A stretch of DNA of 64,000 bases from Desulfococcus multivorans (GCF_001854245.1 NZ_CP015381.1:1484001-1548000), one strand, 5' to 3'; positions 8,577 through 21,037 are shown, numbered from the stretch's first letter. The notes: a model not told the origin generated them from the sequence alone. Program-made: numbers and translations.

Positions 8577-11500
8577 ATGGATTTGACAGAAACGAACACA
8601 CCCAGCAGAAAAGATGACCTCATCGCCGTTATCGGCATGGGATGCCTGTTTCCCAAAGCTTCCGGATTGAAAGCATACTGGCGACTGATCGTTCGCGGCC
8701 AGGACGCTATCGACGAGGTGCCAGAGACCCATTGGTCGCCTTCGGATTACTTCAATCCGGATCCCAAATTCCCGGACCATGTCTACTGTACCCGCGGCGG
8801 GTATCTCTCACCCGTGCCGTTCGATCCAACGGAATTCGGAATTCCGCCGGCCTCCCTGGAGGCGACGGACACCTCTCAACTCCTGGGATTGGTGGCGGCG
8901 CGTCTCGCGCTTGAGGATGCGGGATACGGCGGCGGACGAGAGTTCAACCATGACAGGACCAGCGTCATCCTCGGGGTGACGGGCACCCAGGAACTGGTCA
9001 TCCCACTGGGCGCCCGACTGGGTCATCCGATTTGGCGACGCGCCCTTACGGCATCCGGCATTTCCGCTGAAAAAACGGCTGAGGTGATCGATCGTATTGC
9101 GGACGGGTACGTGCCCTGGCAGGAAAATTCATTTCCGGGACTTCTGGGGAATGTGGTGGCGGGGCGCATCTGCAACCGTCTCAATCTCGGAGGCACCAAT
9201 TGTGTCGTGGATGCAGCCTGTGCGAGTTCCATGAGCGCCATGCATATGGCCGTGATGGAACTCAAGACCGGTCGGTCCGACATGGTGGTGACCGGTGGCG
9301 TGGATACGCTGAACGATATCTTTATGCACATGTGTTTCTCCAAGACGCCGATCCTTTCACCCACGGGGGATGTCCGTCCTTTTTCCAGGGACGCCGACGG
9401 ATCGATCCTGGGAGAGGGGATCGGCCTCCTGGTTTTCAAGCGTCTTGCCGATGCCCAACTGGACGGCGACCGGATCTATGCGGTGATCAAGGGTATCGGC
9501 ACCGCCAGCGATGGTCGATCCAGCAGTATTTACGCGCCTCGGCCGGAGGGGCAGATCAAGGCGCTTACGACAGCCTATCGAGAGGCTGAAATCAATCCCG
9601 AAACCGTCGAGTTGATCGAGGCTCACGGTACCGGCACGCGCGTCGGCGACGAGGTCGAGTTCAAGGCGCTCCGGGAGGTTTTCACGCAAATGGAATCGTC
9701 TTCCGGTCAGCAGCGAAAAAACTGGTGTGCCGTCGGCACCGTAAAGTCGATGATCGGACACACCAAGGCAGCGGCGGGTGCCGCCGGCGTCATCAAATCG
9801 ATTCTCGCCCTTTACCACAAGGTTCTGCCGCCGACCCTCAAGGCCGAGATCCCCGACCCCCGGCTCGAGATAGAGGAGAGTCCTTTCTATCTCAGCACCT
9901 CTGTCCGCCCATGGCTGTCCACCGGCAGTCATCCGCGGCGGGCCGGCGTCAGCGCCTTCGGTTTCGGCGGCAGCAATTTTCACATGGTCCTTGAAGAGTA
10001 TCCATCCTCGACACGTGAGCCGGCATGGGACGGATCTGTGGAGATCTTCGCCCTTTCCGGAGCCAGCCGTGAAGAGATCGCTCATCGACTCGAGGTGTTT
10101 CAGGGGGATATCGAGGACTTGCACGACGAAGACATCGCGGTCCTGGCAGCCCGAAGCCGGGCGGAATTTTCCGTGGGATCCCCTCATCGACTCTTGGTCG
10201 TCATCGAAAAAACCCTCGACCGTTTTGAAAATATAGCGAACGTCTTTTCGGAAGCCTTGAATACCCTGAAGGCGAACGTCAGGGAGACTATCTGGAATGT
10301 TCAGAATATCTTCTACGGCGGACCCGTAAGCGATTCAGGCAAGCTGGCCTTCGTTTTTCCCGGACAGGGGAGCCAGTACGTCGACATGGGCCGAGACCTG
10401 GTCTGCCGTTTCCCCGAAGCGTTGAAAGTCATGGACATGGCCAACGCAGTTGTTGATCGGCTGGGATTTCCGGGGGATCTCGTTTATCCAAAGCCCTCCC
10501 GAAGCCCGGCGGAGCGAGAAGAACAAGAAAATCGACTTCGACAGACCGAGGCGGCTCAACCGGCCATCGGCGCGGTGAGCCTGGCCATGGCGCGGATCCT
10601 GCAACGTTTCGGAGTGATGCCCGACAGCGTCTGCGGCCATAGCTTCGGGGAGTTGACAGCACTCTGCGCGGCAGGATGGATCGACGGCAAAACCTTTATG
10701 GATCTGGCCTTCACCCGGGGCAGGCTTATGGGTGCCGCGGGAGGCGGCACGATGACCGCGGTCAAGGCATCCCTGAACGAGATCGAGGACCTGATCCGCA
10801 AGCGGGGGCTCGATGTGGTTCTTGCCAATCGGAACACGCCGGACCAAGGGGTAATATCCGGTTCCGTCGACGCCGTGGAACAGGCCGAAGGCATCTTTCG
10901 ATCTCTGGGGATCCAAATTCGACGCCTCCCCGTCTCGGCAGCGTTCCACAGCGATTTGATGGAGTCGGCCCATGCGCCTTTCGCCGAGGCTGTCGGGCGG
11001 ACACCGATGCACCCTACCGACATCCGGGTGTTTTCCAATGCCACGGGGGGACCGTACCCTCTGAATCCCGATCAGGCCAGGAGACTTCTGGCCGATCAGA
11101 TTCTGTCTCCGGTCGATTTTGTCCGGGAGATCAAAGCCCTTATGGATGCCGGGGTTCGAACCTTTGTGGAGGTTGGTCCCAAATCGGTCCTGACCGGTCT
11201 GATTCGGTCGATACTGAAGGGGTTGCACGTCAACGCCGTCGCCCTGGATGCCTCGTCCGGACGCCGGTTCGGCATTGCCGATCTGGCCAGACTTCTCTGC
11301 CATCTTGCGGTGATGGGGCATTCCGTGGCGCTGGAGCAATGGGAGACGAGAGCGCCCGAAAAACGGAAGCAACGGATGAACATTCCCCTCGTCGGCGCCA
11401 ACTACCGCTCCCCCGTCAAAAAAAATCGACATCATGAGGCGGCTGGAAGCATGCCTGCGGTTGCCGATCGATCGAAAGCAACGGACAGTGCCGCTCCCAT

Positions 11501-14500
11501 TGTCGCGGATATTCAACAGGCATTGCCTGACGAACAATCACCGGCCTTATCCGAAGCGGTTCGCTTCGAGCCGGATAAAACGCGTTCTAAAAACGAGAAG
11601 ACAATGAACATGAAAAAAACACATCAGCCGCCGGTGACCGGAAATACCATCGGGGGATACTTGTCGGATGCCTTCAAAGTGGTCCAGGAGGGTCTGAAAT
11701 CCATGCAGGCGCTCCAGATGCAGACCGCCGAGACCCATAAACGCTTTCTGGAAACCCAGGCTCAGGCCAACCGCACGCTTCAGGAGATGATGGAAAGCAC
11801 TCAGCGTCTTGCCGAGGCTTCCCTGGGGAGGACGCCGATTGAGCCGACCCAGCCCTTCACGGCGCCGCTGCCGTCACCGACAACGGCATCCACGGCATCG
11901 GTCCCTCTTCAGGATGATACTGTGAAGCGGGCGGCGGTTTCGTCGTCGCCCTCACGAGCGCCGGCGACCGTTATGAAATCGGCGTCGGTGACCGATGCCG
12001 TATCGCCGACGCGTCCGGTTTCACCTTCTGACGGCAACAGACAGGCCGGAATCGAAGCCGCCATGCTGGCGGTGGTCGGTGAATTGACGGGCTACCCGGT
12101 GGAGATGATCTCTCTGGATATGGACATCGAGGCGGATCTGGGCATCGACTCCATCAAGCGAGTCGAGATTCTATCGGCCTTCGAGGAGAAGATGCCCCAT
12201 TTACCCCAGATATCTCCCGAGATCATCGGGACGATGAAGACCCTGGGGCAAATTGTCGAATATCTTGTGGGCTCCGGCCCGGAAACAGATATATCATCGG
12301 CGCCGACAGACACGGAACCGGGGAACCCTTCGGCATCTCCCACAGCCATGGCAGCGGATCAGATCACATCGGTCCTTTTGTCGGTGGTGAGCGATCTGAC
12401 GGGCTACCCGCCGGAGATGATCTCGCCGGATATGGACATCGAGGCGGATCTGGGCATCGACTCCATCAAGCGAGTCGAGATCCTATCGGCCTTCGAGGAG
12501 AAAATGCCCGGGCTGCCGCCGATCGCGCCCGAAACCATGGGAACCCTGAAAACCCTCTCGCAGATTGTGGATACCCTATCGGAGGCTTCAGGGGGGGGCG
12601 CTTCTACGGCGGAGGTGGTGGAAACGTGTGAGGCGGCCATGCCGTCTGATACCCCGGCCGCTGCAATCGACACGCAACAGATCACATCGGTCCTTTTGTC
12701 GGTGGTGAGCGATCTGACGGGCTATCCGCCGGAGATGATCTCGCCGGATATGGACATCGAGGCGGACCTGGGCATCGACTCCATCAAGCGTGTCGAGATC
12801 CTATCGGCCTTCGAGGAGAAAATGCCCCATCTCCCGCCGGTATCTCCGGAGATCGTAGGCACGCTCAAGACGCTCGGCCAGATCGTCGCCTATCTGGAAA
12901 ACGGCGTCGAATCCGGTGAGACGGTTCCTTCGGTCGATGCGATCGAGATGGAAACGCCGCTTTCCCGTTCAGAGGTCCCGAGCGGTGAAAGCGACATGAA
13001 TGAGCCGGTCCGCAGCGCGGTCTCGCATGACGATGCCGGTCCAGATACCGATGCCGACCGGACGGACCCGGTTCAAGTTGACAAAAAGATCGTTGTCCCT
13101 GTCCTCAATCCCCTTGAAGCGGCTGATCAGATCCAGATTCCCGATGGAAGATGCATCTTCATCACCGAAGATGCCGCAGGACTCGGCAGGGCCCTGGCCG
13201 TCGCTCTGGAAGCCTGTGGGTTTCAGACGGTTGTCGCCTCGCCCAAGGAACTTCCGGAATGGCAGGATGTCTGTCCCGCGGGCGGTCTGGTGATTCTGGC
13301 CGACGCGTGGGCCGACCAGGACGGCCGCTTCTTGCAGGAGTCCTTTGCGCTCGCGCGTCGATTGGGGCCGGACCTTTTAGAATCCGCCGGACAGGGCGGT
13401 GGGGTGTTCACCGCCGTCAGCCGTCTGGACGGAGCGTTTGGATTCAAGGGGGGCGGTGTCGCGACACCCTTCCAGGGAGGATTGTCCGGTCTGGTGAAAA
13501 CCGCTGCTCTCGAATGGCCGGGGGTATGCTGTCATGCCCTCGATATTTCACCTGAATGGGATGACATAACCGAAATTGCCGAAGCCGTCGCCCGGGAGGT
13601 GGTTCAAACCGGTCCGGTGGAAGTGGGACTGGATCGCGAATACCGATGGGGGCTCTCCATGGAACCCGCCGAATATCCTCAGGGAACACTGAATCTGAAT
13701 CCCGGGGATGTGTTGGTGGCCGCAGGCGGCGCCCGGGGCGTCACAGCCGAGTGTCTGTGCGCCCTTTCCAGGCGGATTCCCCTGACCTTCGTGCTTCTGG
13801 GACGATCCCCCATGCCGGAACCGGAGCCTCAGTGGCTGTCATCCTTAACGACGCCCGCGGAAATGAAGCGCGCCATCATGGAACACCAGTTCACCGACAA
13901 AACGCCGACGCCGGCTCAGGTGGAAGCGACTTATCGCAGGGTCATAAACGGCCGGGAGATTGCCGGGGTGATCCAGAGGCTGACGGCGGCCGATGCCACG
14001 GTTCACTATGAATCCGTGGATGTCCGGGACGCGGAGGGCGTAAAGCGGGTTCTGGATGCGGTACGGTCCGAACACGGTCCTGTCAAGGCATTGGTTTACG
14101 GCGCGGGTGTTCTGGAAGACCGACTTATTGTCGACAAAACTCCGGAACAGTTTTCCCGGGTATTCGAGACCAAGGTCGGCGGTCTGGAAGTTTTGATGGC
14201 TGCGCTCGAAAAAGATCCCCTGTCATATCTCATCCTTTTTTCATCCGTTGCCGCGCGGATGGGCAACAGGGGTCAGGCGGATTATGCCATGGCCAACGAA
14301 GTCCTCAACAAGATAGCCCAGAAGCAAGCGTTGCTCCGGCCTTCCTGCCGAGTCGTTTCCTTTAATTGGGGACCGTGGGCCGGCGGCATGGTGTCGCCCG
14401 AACTGCGGCGGGAATTTGAACGCAACGGCATTGACCTGATCCCTCTCAAGGCGGGTGCAGCAAGCATGGTGGCCGAGATGGCCGGCCGGCCGGGCGGGCC

Positions 14501-15449
14501 GGTCGAGATCGTCATGGGCAATGGTCTGTTACCGGTGAATGCGAAGGGTCTACCCGAGAATGAAACCGAAAGGAGCGCTGGAAACGTGCCGACACCGGAA
14601 GTCCTGAGCCCCATGAGTCTTTTGTTCAAGCGTGAGGTGGATATCGAACGGTTTCCCGTGATGGGGGCTACCGTTCTGGACGGCCAGCCGGTCTTTCCCT
14701 TTGCCCTCATGGCTGAATGGCTGGGGCACGGCGCCCTTCATGACAATCCGGGGCTCTATCTTCACGGCCTGGACGATATGCGGTTGGTGAAGCGCATCCA
14801 GGTGGGAGAGGGGCGTAAACTGATCCGTCTCATGGCCGGAAAGGCGCGACGAAAGGGCCTGGTGTACGAGGTCGACGTGGAACTCCGAAACGGCGTACAG
14901 GAAGATCATGGCGAGGTGATTCATTCCCGAGCCCGGGCCATTCTGACGGAGTCGCCTCATCAGGAACCGCCGTTTTTCAGCCCTCCGCTGGACATCCGGG
15001 TGAAATCCTACGCCAAAAGCATGGACGAGATCTATGAAAAGATCCTCTTCCTGGGAGAGGATCTTCGGGGAATACAGGAAATCATGAGCTGTTCGCCGAA
15101 AGGCATCATCGCCAAGATCATCTCGGCGCCCCCGCCGGATCGCTGGATGGTCGAGCCGCTTCGAAGTCGATGGATCGGCGACCCCCTTGTCCTTGATTCG
15201 GCTTTCCAGATGGTCACGGTGTGGTCTCATGAGCAGAAAGGTATGTTCAGCCTGCCCAGCTGCGGCGCAGCCTATCGCCAATACCGAAACGGCTTTCCCG
15301 AAAACGGGGTGACGGCGGTGTTCGAGGTGACGGCCGCCGACGACGATAGTGTTACCGGAAATTTTACTTTCCTCGACGTCAACAATGAGGTAGTGGCCCA
15401 GCTGATCGGGTATACGGCGGTGATGGCCAATCCGAACGGAACATCCTGA
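8577..15449 (+). CDS. pfaA: PfaA-like iterative type I PKS/PUFA-type synthase (KS-AT-ACP3-KR-DH-like)
   Basis: 2290-residue multidomain synthase. KS about 10-470 with Cys215 in DAACASS, His350 in EAHGTGT and His395 in GHTKAA. AT about 585-890 with Ser689 in GHSFGE. Three tandem ACPs carry the phosphopantetheine Ser in LGIDSIK at about 1192, 1296 and 1402. KR about 1700-1960 has GGARGVT and Tyr1903 in DYAMANEV. A C-terminal double-hotdog dehydratase-like region (about 2015-2285) has TVLDGQPVFP where HxxxGxxxxP is expected, so its catalytic His is Thr2032; the second-site Asp2207 in LDSAFQ is kept. pfaB, pfaC and a phosphopantetheinyl transferase gene are absent nearby. The product is unknown: a long-chain or secondary lipid is more likely than EPA/DHA. 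A TTG one codon upstream is an alternative start. Confidence 0.9.
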   Translation: MDLTETNTPSRKDDLIAVIGMGCLFPKASGLKAYWRLIVRGQDAIDEVPETHWSPSDYFNPDPKFPDHVYCTRGGYLSPVPFDPTEFGIPPASLEATDTSQLLGLVAARLALEDAGYGGGREFNHDRTSVILGVTGTQELVIPLGARLGHPIWRRALTASGISAEKTAEVIDRIADGYVPWQENSFPGLLGNVVAGRICNRLNLGGTNCVVDAACASSMSAMHMAVMELKTGRSDMVVTGGVDTLNDIFMHMCFSKTPILSPTGDVRPFSRDADGSILGEGIGLLVFKRLADAQLDGDRIYAVIKGIGTASDGRSSSIYAPRPEGQIKALTTAYREAEINPETVELIEAHGTGTRVGDEVEFKALREVFTQMESSSGQQRKNWCAVGTVKSMIGHTKAAAGAAGVIKSILALYHKVLPPTLKAEIPDPRLEIEESPFYLSTSVRPWLSTGSHPRRAGVSAFGFGGSNFHMVLEEYPSSTREPAWDGSVEIFALSGASREEIAHRLEVFQGDIEDLHDEDIAVLAARSRAEFSVGSPHRLLVVIEKTLDRFENIANVFSEALNTLKANVRETIWNVQNIFYGGPVSDSGKLAFVFPGQGSQYVDMGRDLVCRFPEALKVMDMANAVVDRLGFPGDLVYPKPSRSPAEREEQENRLRQTEAAQPAIGAVSLAMARILQRFGVMPDSVCGHSFGELTALCAAGWIDGKTFMDLAFTRGRLMGAAGGGTMTAVKASLNEIEDLIRKRGLDVVLANRNTPDQGVISGSVDAVEQAEGIFRSLGIQIRRLPVSAAFHSDLMESAHAPFAEAVGRTPMHPTDIRVFSNATGGPYPLNPDQARRLLADQILSPVDFVREIKALMDAGVRTFVEVGPKSVLTGLIRSILKGLHVNAVALDASSGRRFGIADLARLLCHLAVMGHSVALEQWETRAPEKRKQRMNIPLVGANYRSPVKKNRHHEAAGSMPAVADRSKATDSAAPIVADIQQALPDEQSPALSEAVRFEPDKTRSKNEKTMNMKKTHQPPVTGNTIGGYLSDAFKVVQEGLKSMQALQMQTAETHKRFLETQAQANRTLQEMMESTQRLAEASLGRTPIEPTQPFTAPLPSPTTASTASVPLQDDTVKRAAVSSSPSRAPATVMKSASVTDAVSPTRPVSPSDGNRQAGIEAAMLAVVGELTGYPVEMISLDMDIEADLGIDSIKRVEILSAFEEKMPHLPQISPEIIGTMKTLGQIVEYLVGSGPETDISSAPTDTEPGNPSASPTAMAADQITSVLLSVVSDLTGYPPEMISPDMDIEADLGIDSIKRVEILSAFEEKMPGLPPIAPETMGTLKTLSQIVDTLSEASGGGASTAEVVETCEAAMPSDTPAAAIDTQQITSVLLSVVSDLTGYPPEMISPDMDIEADLGIDSIKRVEILSAFEEKMPHLPPVSPEIVGTLKTLGQIVAYLENGVESGETVPSVDAIEMETPLSRSEVPSGESDMNEPVRSAVSHDDAGPDTDADRTDPVQVDKKIVVPVLNPLEAADQIQIPDGRCIFITEDAAGLGRALAVALEACGFQTVVASPKELPEWQDVCPAGGLVILADAWADQDGRFLQESFALARRLGPDLLESAGQGGGVFTAVSRLDGAFGFKGGGVATPFQGGLSGLVKTAALEWPGVCCHALDISPEWDDITEIAEAVAREVVQTGPVEVGLDREYRWGLSMEPAEYPQGTLNLNPGDVLVAAGGARGVTAECLCALSRRIPLTFVLLGRSPMPEPEPQWLSSLTTPAEMKRAIMEHQFTDKTPTPAQVEATYRRVINGREIAGVIQRLTAADATVHYESVDVRDAEGVKRVLDAVRSEHGPVKALVYGAGVLEDRLIVDKTPEQFSRVFETKVGGLEVLMAALEKDPLSYLILFSSVAARMGNRGQADYAMANEVLNKIAQKQALLRPSCRVVSFNWGPWAGGMVSPELRREFERNGIDLIPLKAGAASMVAEMAGRPGGPVEIVMGNGLLPVNAKGLPENETERSAGNVPTPEVLSPMSLLFKREVDIERFPVMGATVLDGQPVFPFALMAEWLGHGALHDNPGLYLHGLDDMRLVKRIQVGEGRKLIRLMAGKARRKGLVYEVDVELRNGVQEDHGEVIHSRARAILTESPHQEPPFFSPPLDIRVKSYAKSMDEIYEKILFLGEDLRGIQEIMSCSPKGIIAKIISAPPPDRWMVEPLRSRWIGDPLVLDSAFQMVTVWSHEQKGMFSLPSCGAAYRQYRNGFPENGVTAVFEVTAADDDSVTGNFTFLDVNNEVVAQLIGYTAVMANPNGTS
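12360..12827 (+). repeat. Two 150-nt near-identical ACP-coding repeats inside pfaA
   Basis: The blocks 12360-12509 and 12678-12827 encode the second and third ACP domains and differ at only three positions, all synonymous third-codon changes. The first ACP (about 12075-12200) is similar but more diverged. This indicates recent duplication or ongoing conversion between ACP units. Confidence 0.9.
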
Positions 15450-15606
15450 CGATCTCGATTTTCGGGAAAAGCAAACCGCTCATCCTGATGTATGAAGCAT
15501 TACCGCTGTTATTCGCATCGGAGGGGCGCCCGGTCGGGTGGGCGGGGAGACGTGCTCACCCCCCTGATCGGCTCGTGGGAGACGGGCAAAGGTTTGGGGA
15601 GTGGAT

Positions 15607-16047
15607 CTAACGGCTCTCGAGGATCAGCGTCATCGGTCCGTCGTTGACAAGAGAGACATCCATCATGGCCCGGAATCGGCCGGTTTCCACCGGGATTCCG
15701 TGCGCATGCGCCGTGCTGATGAAATGATCGTAAAGAGCTTCTGCTTTTTCCGGCGGGGCCGCCTGGGCAAAGGAGGGGCGTCGCCCCTTGCGGCAGTCCC
15801 CATACAGGGTGAATTGAGAGACCACAAGGAGCGCGCCGCTGATATCCAGTAGGGAGCGATTCATTTTGCCCGCCTCGTCTTCGAAGATTCTCAGGTAACG
15901 GATTTTGTCCAGGAGGTATTCGGCATCCCGAGGGGTGTCGTCCCTGGAAACCCCTAACAGCACCAGGATGCCTCGGCCGATTCGGCCGACCATCCGGCCC
16001 TCGACACTGACGGCGCTTTCTTTCACGCGCTGGATTACGGCCTTCAT
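15607..16047 (-). CDS. dtd: D-aminoacyl-tRNA deacylase
   Basis: Hydrolyses D-amino acids (and glycine mischarged on tRNA-Ala) from tRNA. 146 residues, the normal length. It has the two active-site signatures: SQFTLYGD near residue 78 and [11 protein letters not shown] at the C-terminus, where the usual NxGPVT has Met for Val. It follows tex by one nucleotide on the same strand, so the pair is an operon. Confidence 0.95.
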   Translation of the reverse strand: MKAVIQRVKESAVSVEGRMVGRIGRGILVLLGVSRDDTPRDAEYLLDKIRYLRIFEDEAGKMNRSLLDISGALLVVSQFTLYGDCRKGRRPSFAQAAPPEKAEALYDHFISTAHAHGIPVETGRFRAMMDVSLVNDGPMTLILESR

Positions 16048-16048
16048 G

Positions 16049-18334
<2,286 letters not shown>

Positions 18335-18513
18335 TAAAGGTCCTCTATTTGAAAACAGGGAGGTTAACTGAAGCCTGAAGGTCCGACAAACGCCGTCCGC
18401 TTCGACCTTCAGGTTTGGGCCATTGGATATTTCGCATCACTCGAAAATGTAACGAGCTATAAAGCAGGGACGCCGACAAAGTCAAGGGCCGAAAGGCCCC
18501 CATTGACCCCTGT

Positions 18514-18831
18514 GTGCTGATCTGCTATGAATTCCCTTGGTTTATATCAATCTTAATTGCACAGGTATCAAGTCATATCCGTCGGCACCTGATCGAAGGG
18601 GGCGTGATGGTGACGCAGGCAGCCGGCCCTTATTTCGCGCCCAAAGCCTTTCGCTGTCTTGTCAAAACGATCCGGTCGGCCGGATTCCCCATTCTGCCCT
18701 ACCACAACCAGATTTCGACCATGAGGGAGTGGGGATGGGTTTTGGGGATGAAAACCCGCCGAATCGATGAAGCCGGTCTGAAGGCGGTTATGATGTCCCA
18801 CACTTACGAATGCATCGATGATGATTCTTGA
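18514..18831 (+). pseudogene. 3' remnant of a spermidine-synthase (polyamine aminopropyltransferase) gene
   Basis: About 100 residues that align by eye with only the last part of membrane-associated spermidine synthases: IRRHLIEGGVMVTQAAGPYF, then KTIRSAGFPILPYH and MREWGWVLGMK. The SAM-binding core and the transmembrane half that should precede it are absent; the 180 bp upstream to tex carry no recognisable coding remains. There is no convincing ribosome-binding site. It overlaps the start of lptF by 14 nt, so the decayed gene once led into lptF. Best read as a 5'-truncated pseudogene, though low-level translation of a short peptide cannot be excluded. Confidence 0.65.
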
Positions 18832-19891
18832 CCGATATATCCAGCGCGAGATTGCCAAGCCGGCCGTGGTGATTTGTACGATTCTGGTTTTTGTTTTCGG
18901 CTGCTACATCGCCGCCAGGTATCTGGAGGACGCCGTCGAGGGCCAGCTGTCTGGAATGGTGGTTTTTTTTCTCATTGTACTCAGAATTCTCATCGCTTTG
19001 GAAGTGTTGCTTCCCATGACCCTTTACCTTTCGGTGATCATCGCGTTGGGTCGCCTGTACGGGGACAGCGAGATGATGGCGATATCCGCCTGCGGCATCG
19101 CCACCGGTCGCGTCATGAGATCTGTTTTTCTGATGGGGATTCTCGTCGGAGGGGTCACGGCCTGTTTTTCGCTGCACATAAGGCCTTGGGCCTGGGAACG
19201 ATTCTATGAACTGAAGGCGAGGGCGTTGGTGAATTTCGACCTGACGCGGATGCAGGGGGGGAATTTTTATGAAATTGAAAACGGCGATCGGGTGATCTTC
19301 GCGGACCGCGTCGACGGTCAGGCAAATTATGCCCGAAAGATATTCATTCAAACACGGCAGGACCGCGAACTCCAGATCATTTTTGCACAGGAGGCCAGGC
19401 AGCGCAGGGATGAAAAAACCGGGAGGCCGGTCCTGGAATTCAAGGACGGTTATTTTTATGAATTTTCCACGGTCAAAAATCAGGGGCGCATCATGCATTT
19501 CGGTACGTCGATGATCCGCATGGAACCCCGGGACCCTCGGCGGGATTTCAAGATCAAGGCCGCAACGACCGCTTCACTGGCCGGTTCGGAGGATCCCGAA
19601 AAGATCGCCGAACTCCAGTGGCGGCTGTCGTCGCCGTTCTCGGCGGTGCTCCTGGCGCCTATAGGCGCCGCTCTTGCACGTTCTTCGCCACGTCGCGGTA
19701 AGTACGCGAAAATGCCTGCAGCGGTGGTGGTGTTCGCGATTTACTACAATCTCAGCGCCGTCGCCAAAAAATGGGTCGGCCAGGGGGTTCTCACCACCTT
19801 TCCCGGCGTGTGGTGGGTTCAGATTATGATGGCGGTGCTGGTGGGAGCGATCTTATGGCGGCCCCGCATCACGATATTCCGGAAGGCGTGA
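18818..19891 (+). CDS. lptF: LPS export permease LptF
   Basis: 357-residue inner-membrane subunit of the LptB2FG transporter that extracts LPS and passes it to the periplasmic bridge. It begins ILDRYIQREIAKP, the usual LptF/G opening. Three transmembrane segments near residues 13-35, 48-80 and 99-120 precede a periplasmic beta-jellyroll (about 130-260), and three more close the protein (about 275-355; SPFSAVLLAPIGAALARSSP). It is followed 63 nt later by lptG. lptA, lptB and lptC are not in the window. Confidence 0.9.
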   Translation: MMILDRYIQREIAKPAVVICTILVFVFGCYIAARYLEDAVEGQLSGMVVFFLIVLRILIALEVLLPMTLYLSVIIALGRLYGDSEMMAISACGIATGRVMRSVFLMGILVGGVTACFSLHIRPWAWERFYELKARALVNFDLTRMQGGNFYEIENGDRVIFADRVDGQANYARKIFIQTRQDRELQIIFAQEARQRRDEKTGRPVLEFKDGYFYEFSTVKNQGRIMHFGTSMIRMEPRDPRRDFKIKAATTASLAGSEDPEKIAELQWRLSSPFSAVLLAPIGAALARSSPRRGKYAKMPAAVVVFAIYYNLSAVAKKWVGQGVLTTFPGVWWVQIMMAVLVGAILWRPRITIFRKA

Positions 19892-19954
19892 TCGTGTCCG
19901 GACGTACGGCCAGACGCTGCGTCCCGTCTTGAATGTGAAGGATTTGTATCGTTA

Positions 19955-21022
19955 TTGAAAATTATCGATCGTTACATCAGGCAGCGATTTCTGCAGAGTT
20001 TTTTTCTGATCATCTTGATTCTCGCGGTCCTGTTCAGTTTTTTTGAATTCCTGTCCCAGCTGGACGATGTGGGACGCGGCGACTACCGTCTGGCCGATGC
20101 CGTCCGCTATGTGGCCCTGACCCTGCCCAAGCGTCTCCTCGATCTGATGCCCATCAGCACGCTGCTGGGCGGCATCATCGCCCTGGGGATGTTGGCTGAC
20201 GGCAATGAACTTCTCGGGATGCAGGCTTCCGGGATTTCGGTCAGGCGGATATCGATATCGGTGTTGGGCGCCGGACTGCTGTTGATGGTCGGAGCGGGCG
20301 TGCTTGCCGAAATCGCCGTGCCGATCTGGGAGCAGGAGGCCCGCAATGCCCGCGCCCAGGCCATTGCCGGTGCAGACGTCACGGTCGTCCGTCAGGGGTT
20401 CTGGGCGCGGCGAAAGACCGTTTTCATCCATGTCGACCAAATGCTGAGCCACGGTCTGGCAGCCGATATCGACATCTTTGAATTCAATTCCAACGGACGG
20501 CTGGAGCGTCTTATCCAGGCCCGATCCGCCGATATCGGTGACGACAAGCAATGGATCCTGCATGGCGTTTCAATGAAACAGATTACAGAACAGGGTTTTT
20601 CATCAACAGAAGTCCCGTCGATGACACTGGATTCCTTTCTCAGCGCGGAACAGATCGACCTGCTCACACTACCCCCTCATAGCCTCTCCACCCCTGACCT
20701 GACGCGGTACATCCGGGCTCTCGACGAGAGCGGCCAGAGCGTTGCGCCTTATTCACTCGCCTTGTGGCGGAAACTCGGCATGCCGTTGACCACTGGGGCC
20801 ATGGTCCTCTTTTGCCTCAGCTTCATCTTCGGATCCACCCGGAGTCAGAGCGCCGGATACCGTATTACCATCGGGGCTTTTGTGGGGATCTCTCTGTATC
20901 TGCTCGATCGGTTGAGCGTGAACCTGGGATTGCTTCTGAACATTCCGCCATGGGTTACGGCAATGGTGCCGGTCGTTGTTATATCCGGCGTCGCGTTTTG
21001 GCGGTTGAGGGCTGTTATGTAA
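19955..21022 (+). CDS. lptG: LPS export permease LptG
   Basis: 355 residues, paired with LptF in the LPS ABC exporter. It opens IDRYIRQRFLQSFFLIIL and has the same plan of three N-terminal helices, a periplasmic domain (about 125-255) and three C-terminal helices. The start is a TTG with AAGGA about 12 nt upstream; no ATG fits the conserved beginning. It is convergent with the metallophosphoesterase gene, leaving only 15 bp between them. Confidence 0.9.
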   Translation: MKIIDRYIRQRFLQSFFLIILILAVLFSFFEFLSQLDDVGRGDYRLADAVRYVALTLPKRLLDLMPISTLLGGIIALGMLADGNELLGMQASGISVRRISISVLGAGLLLMVGAGVLAEIAVPIWEQEARNARAQAIAGADVTVVRQGFWARRKTVFIHVDQMLSHGLAADIDIFEFNSNGRLERLIQARSADIGDDKQWILHGVSMKQITEQGFSSTEVPSMTLDSFLSAEQIDLLTLPPHSLSTPDLTRYIRALDESGQSVAPYSLALWRKLGMPLTTGAMVLFCLSFIFGSTRSQSAGYRITIGAFVGISLYLLDRLSVNLGLLLNIPPWVTAMVPVVVISGVAFWRLRAVM

Positions 21023-21037
21023 AGCGGATCGATACGC

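Noticed and set aside
10335-11537. Long open frame antisense to pfaA (also 9357-10187)
   Set aside because: Opposite-strand shadow of high-GC coding sequence in a gene with all active-site motifs; composition is Arg/Pro/His-rich with no domain.
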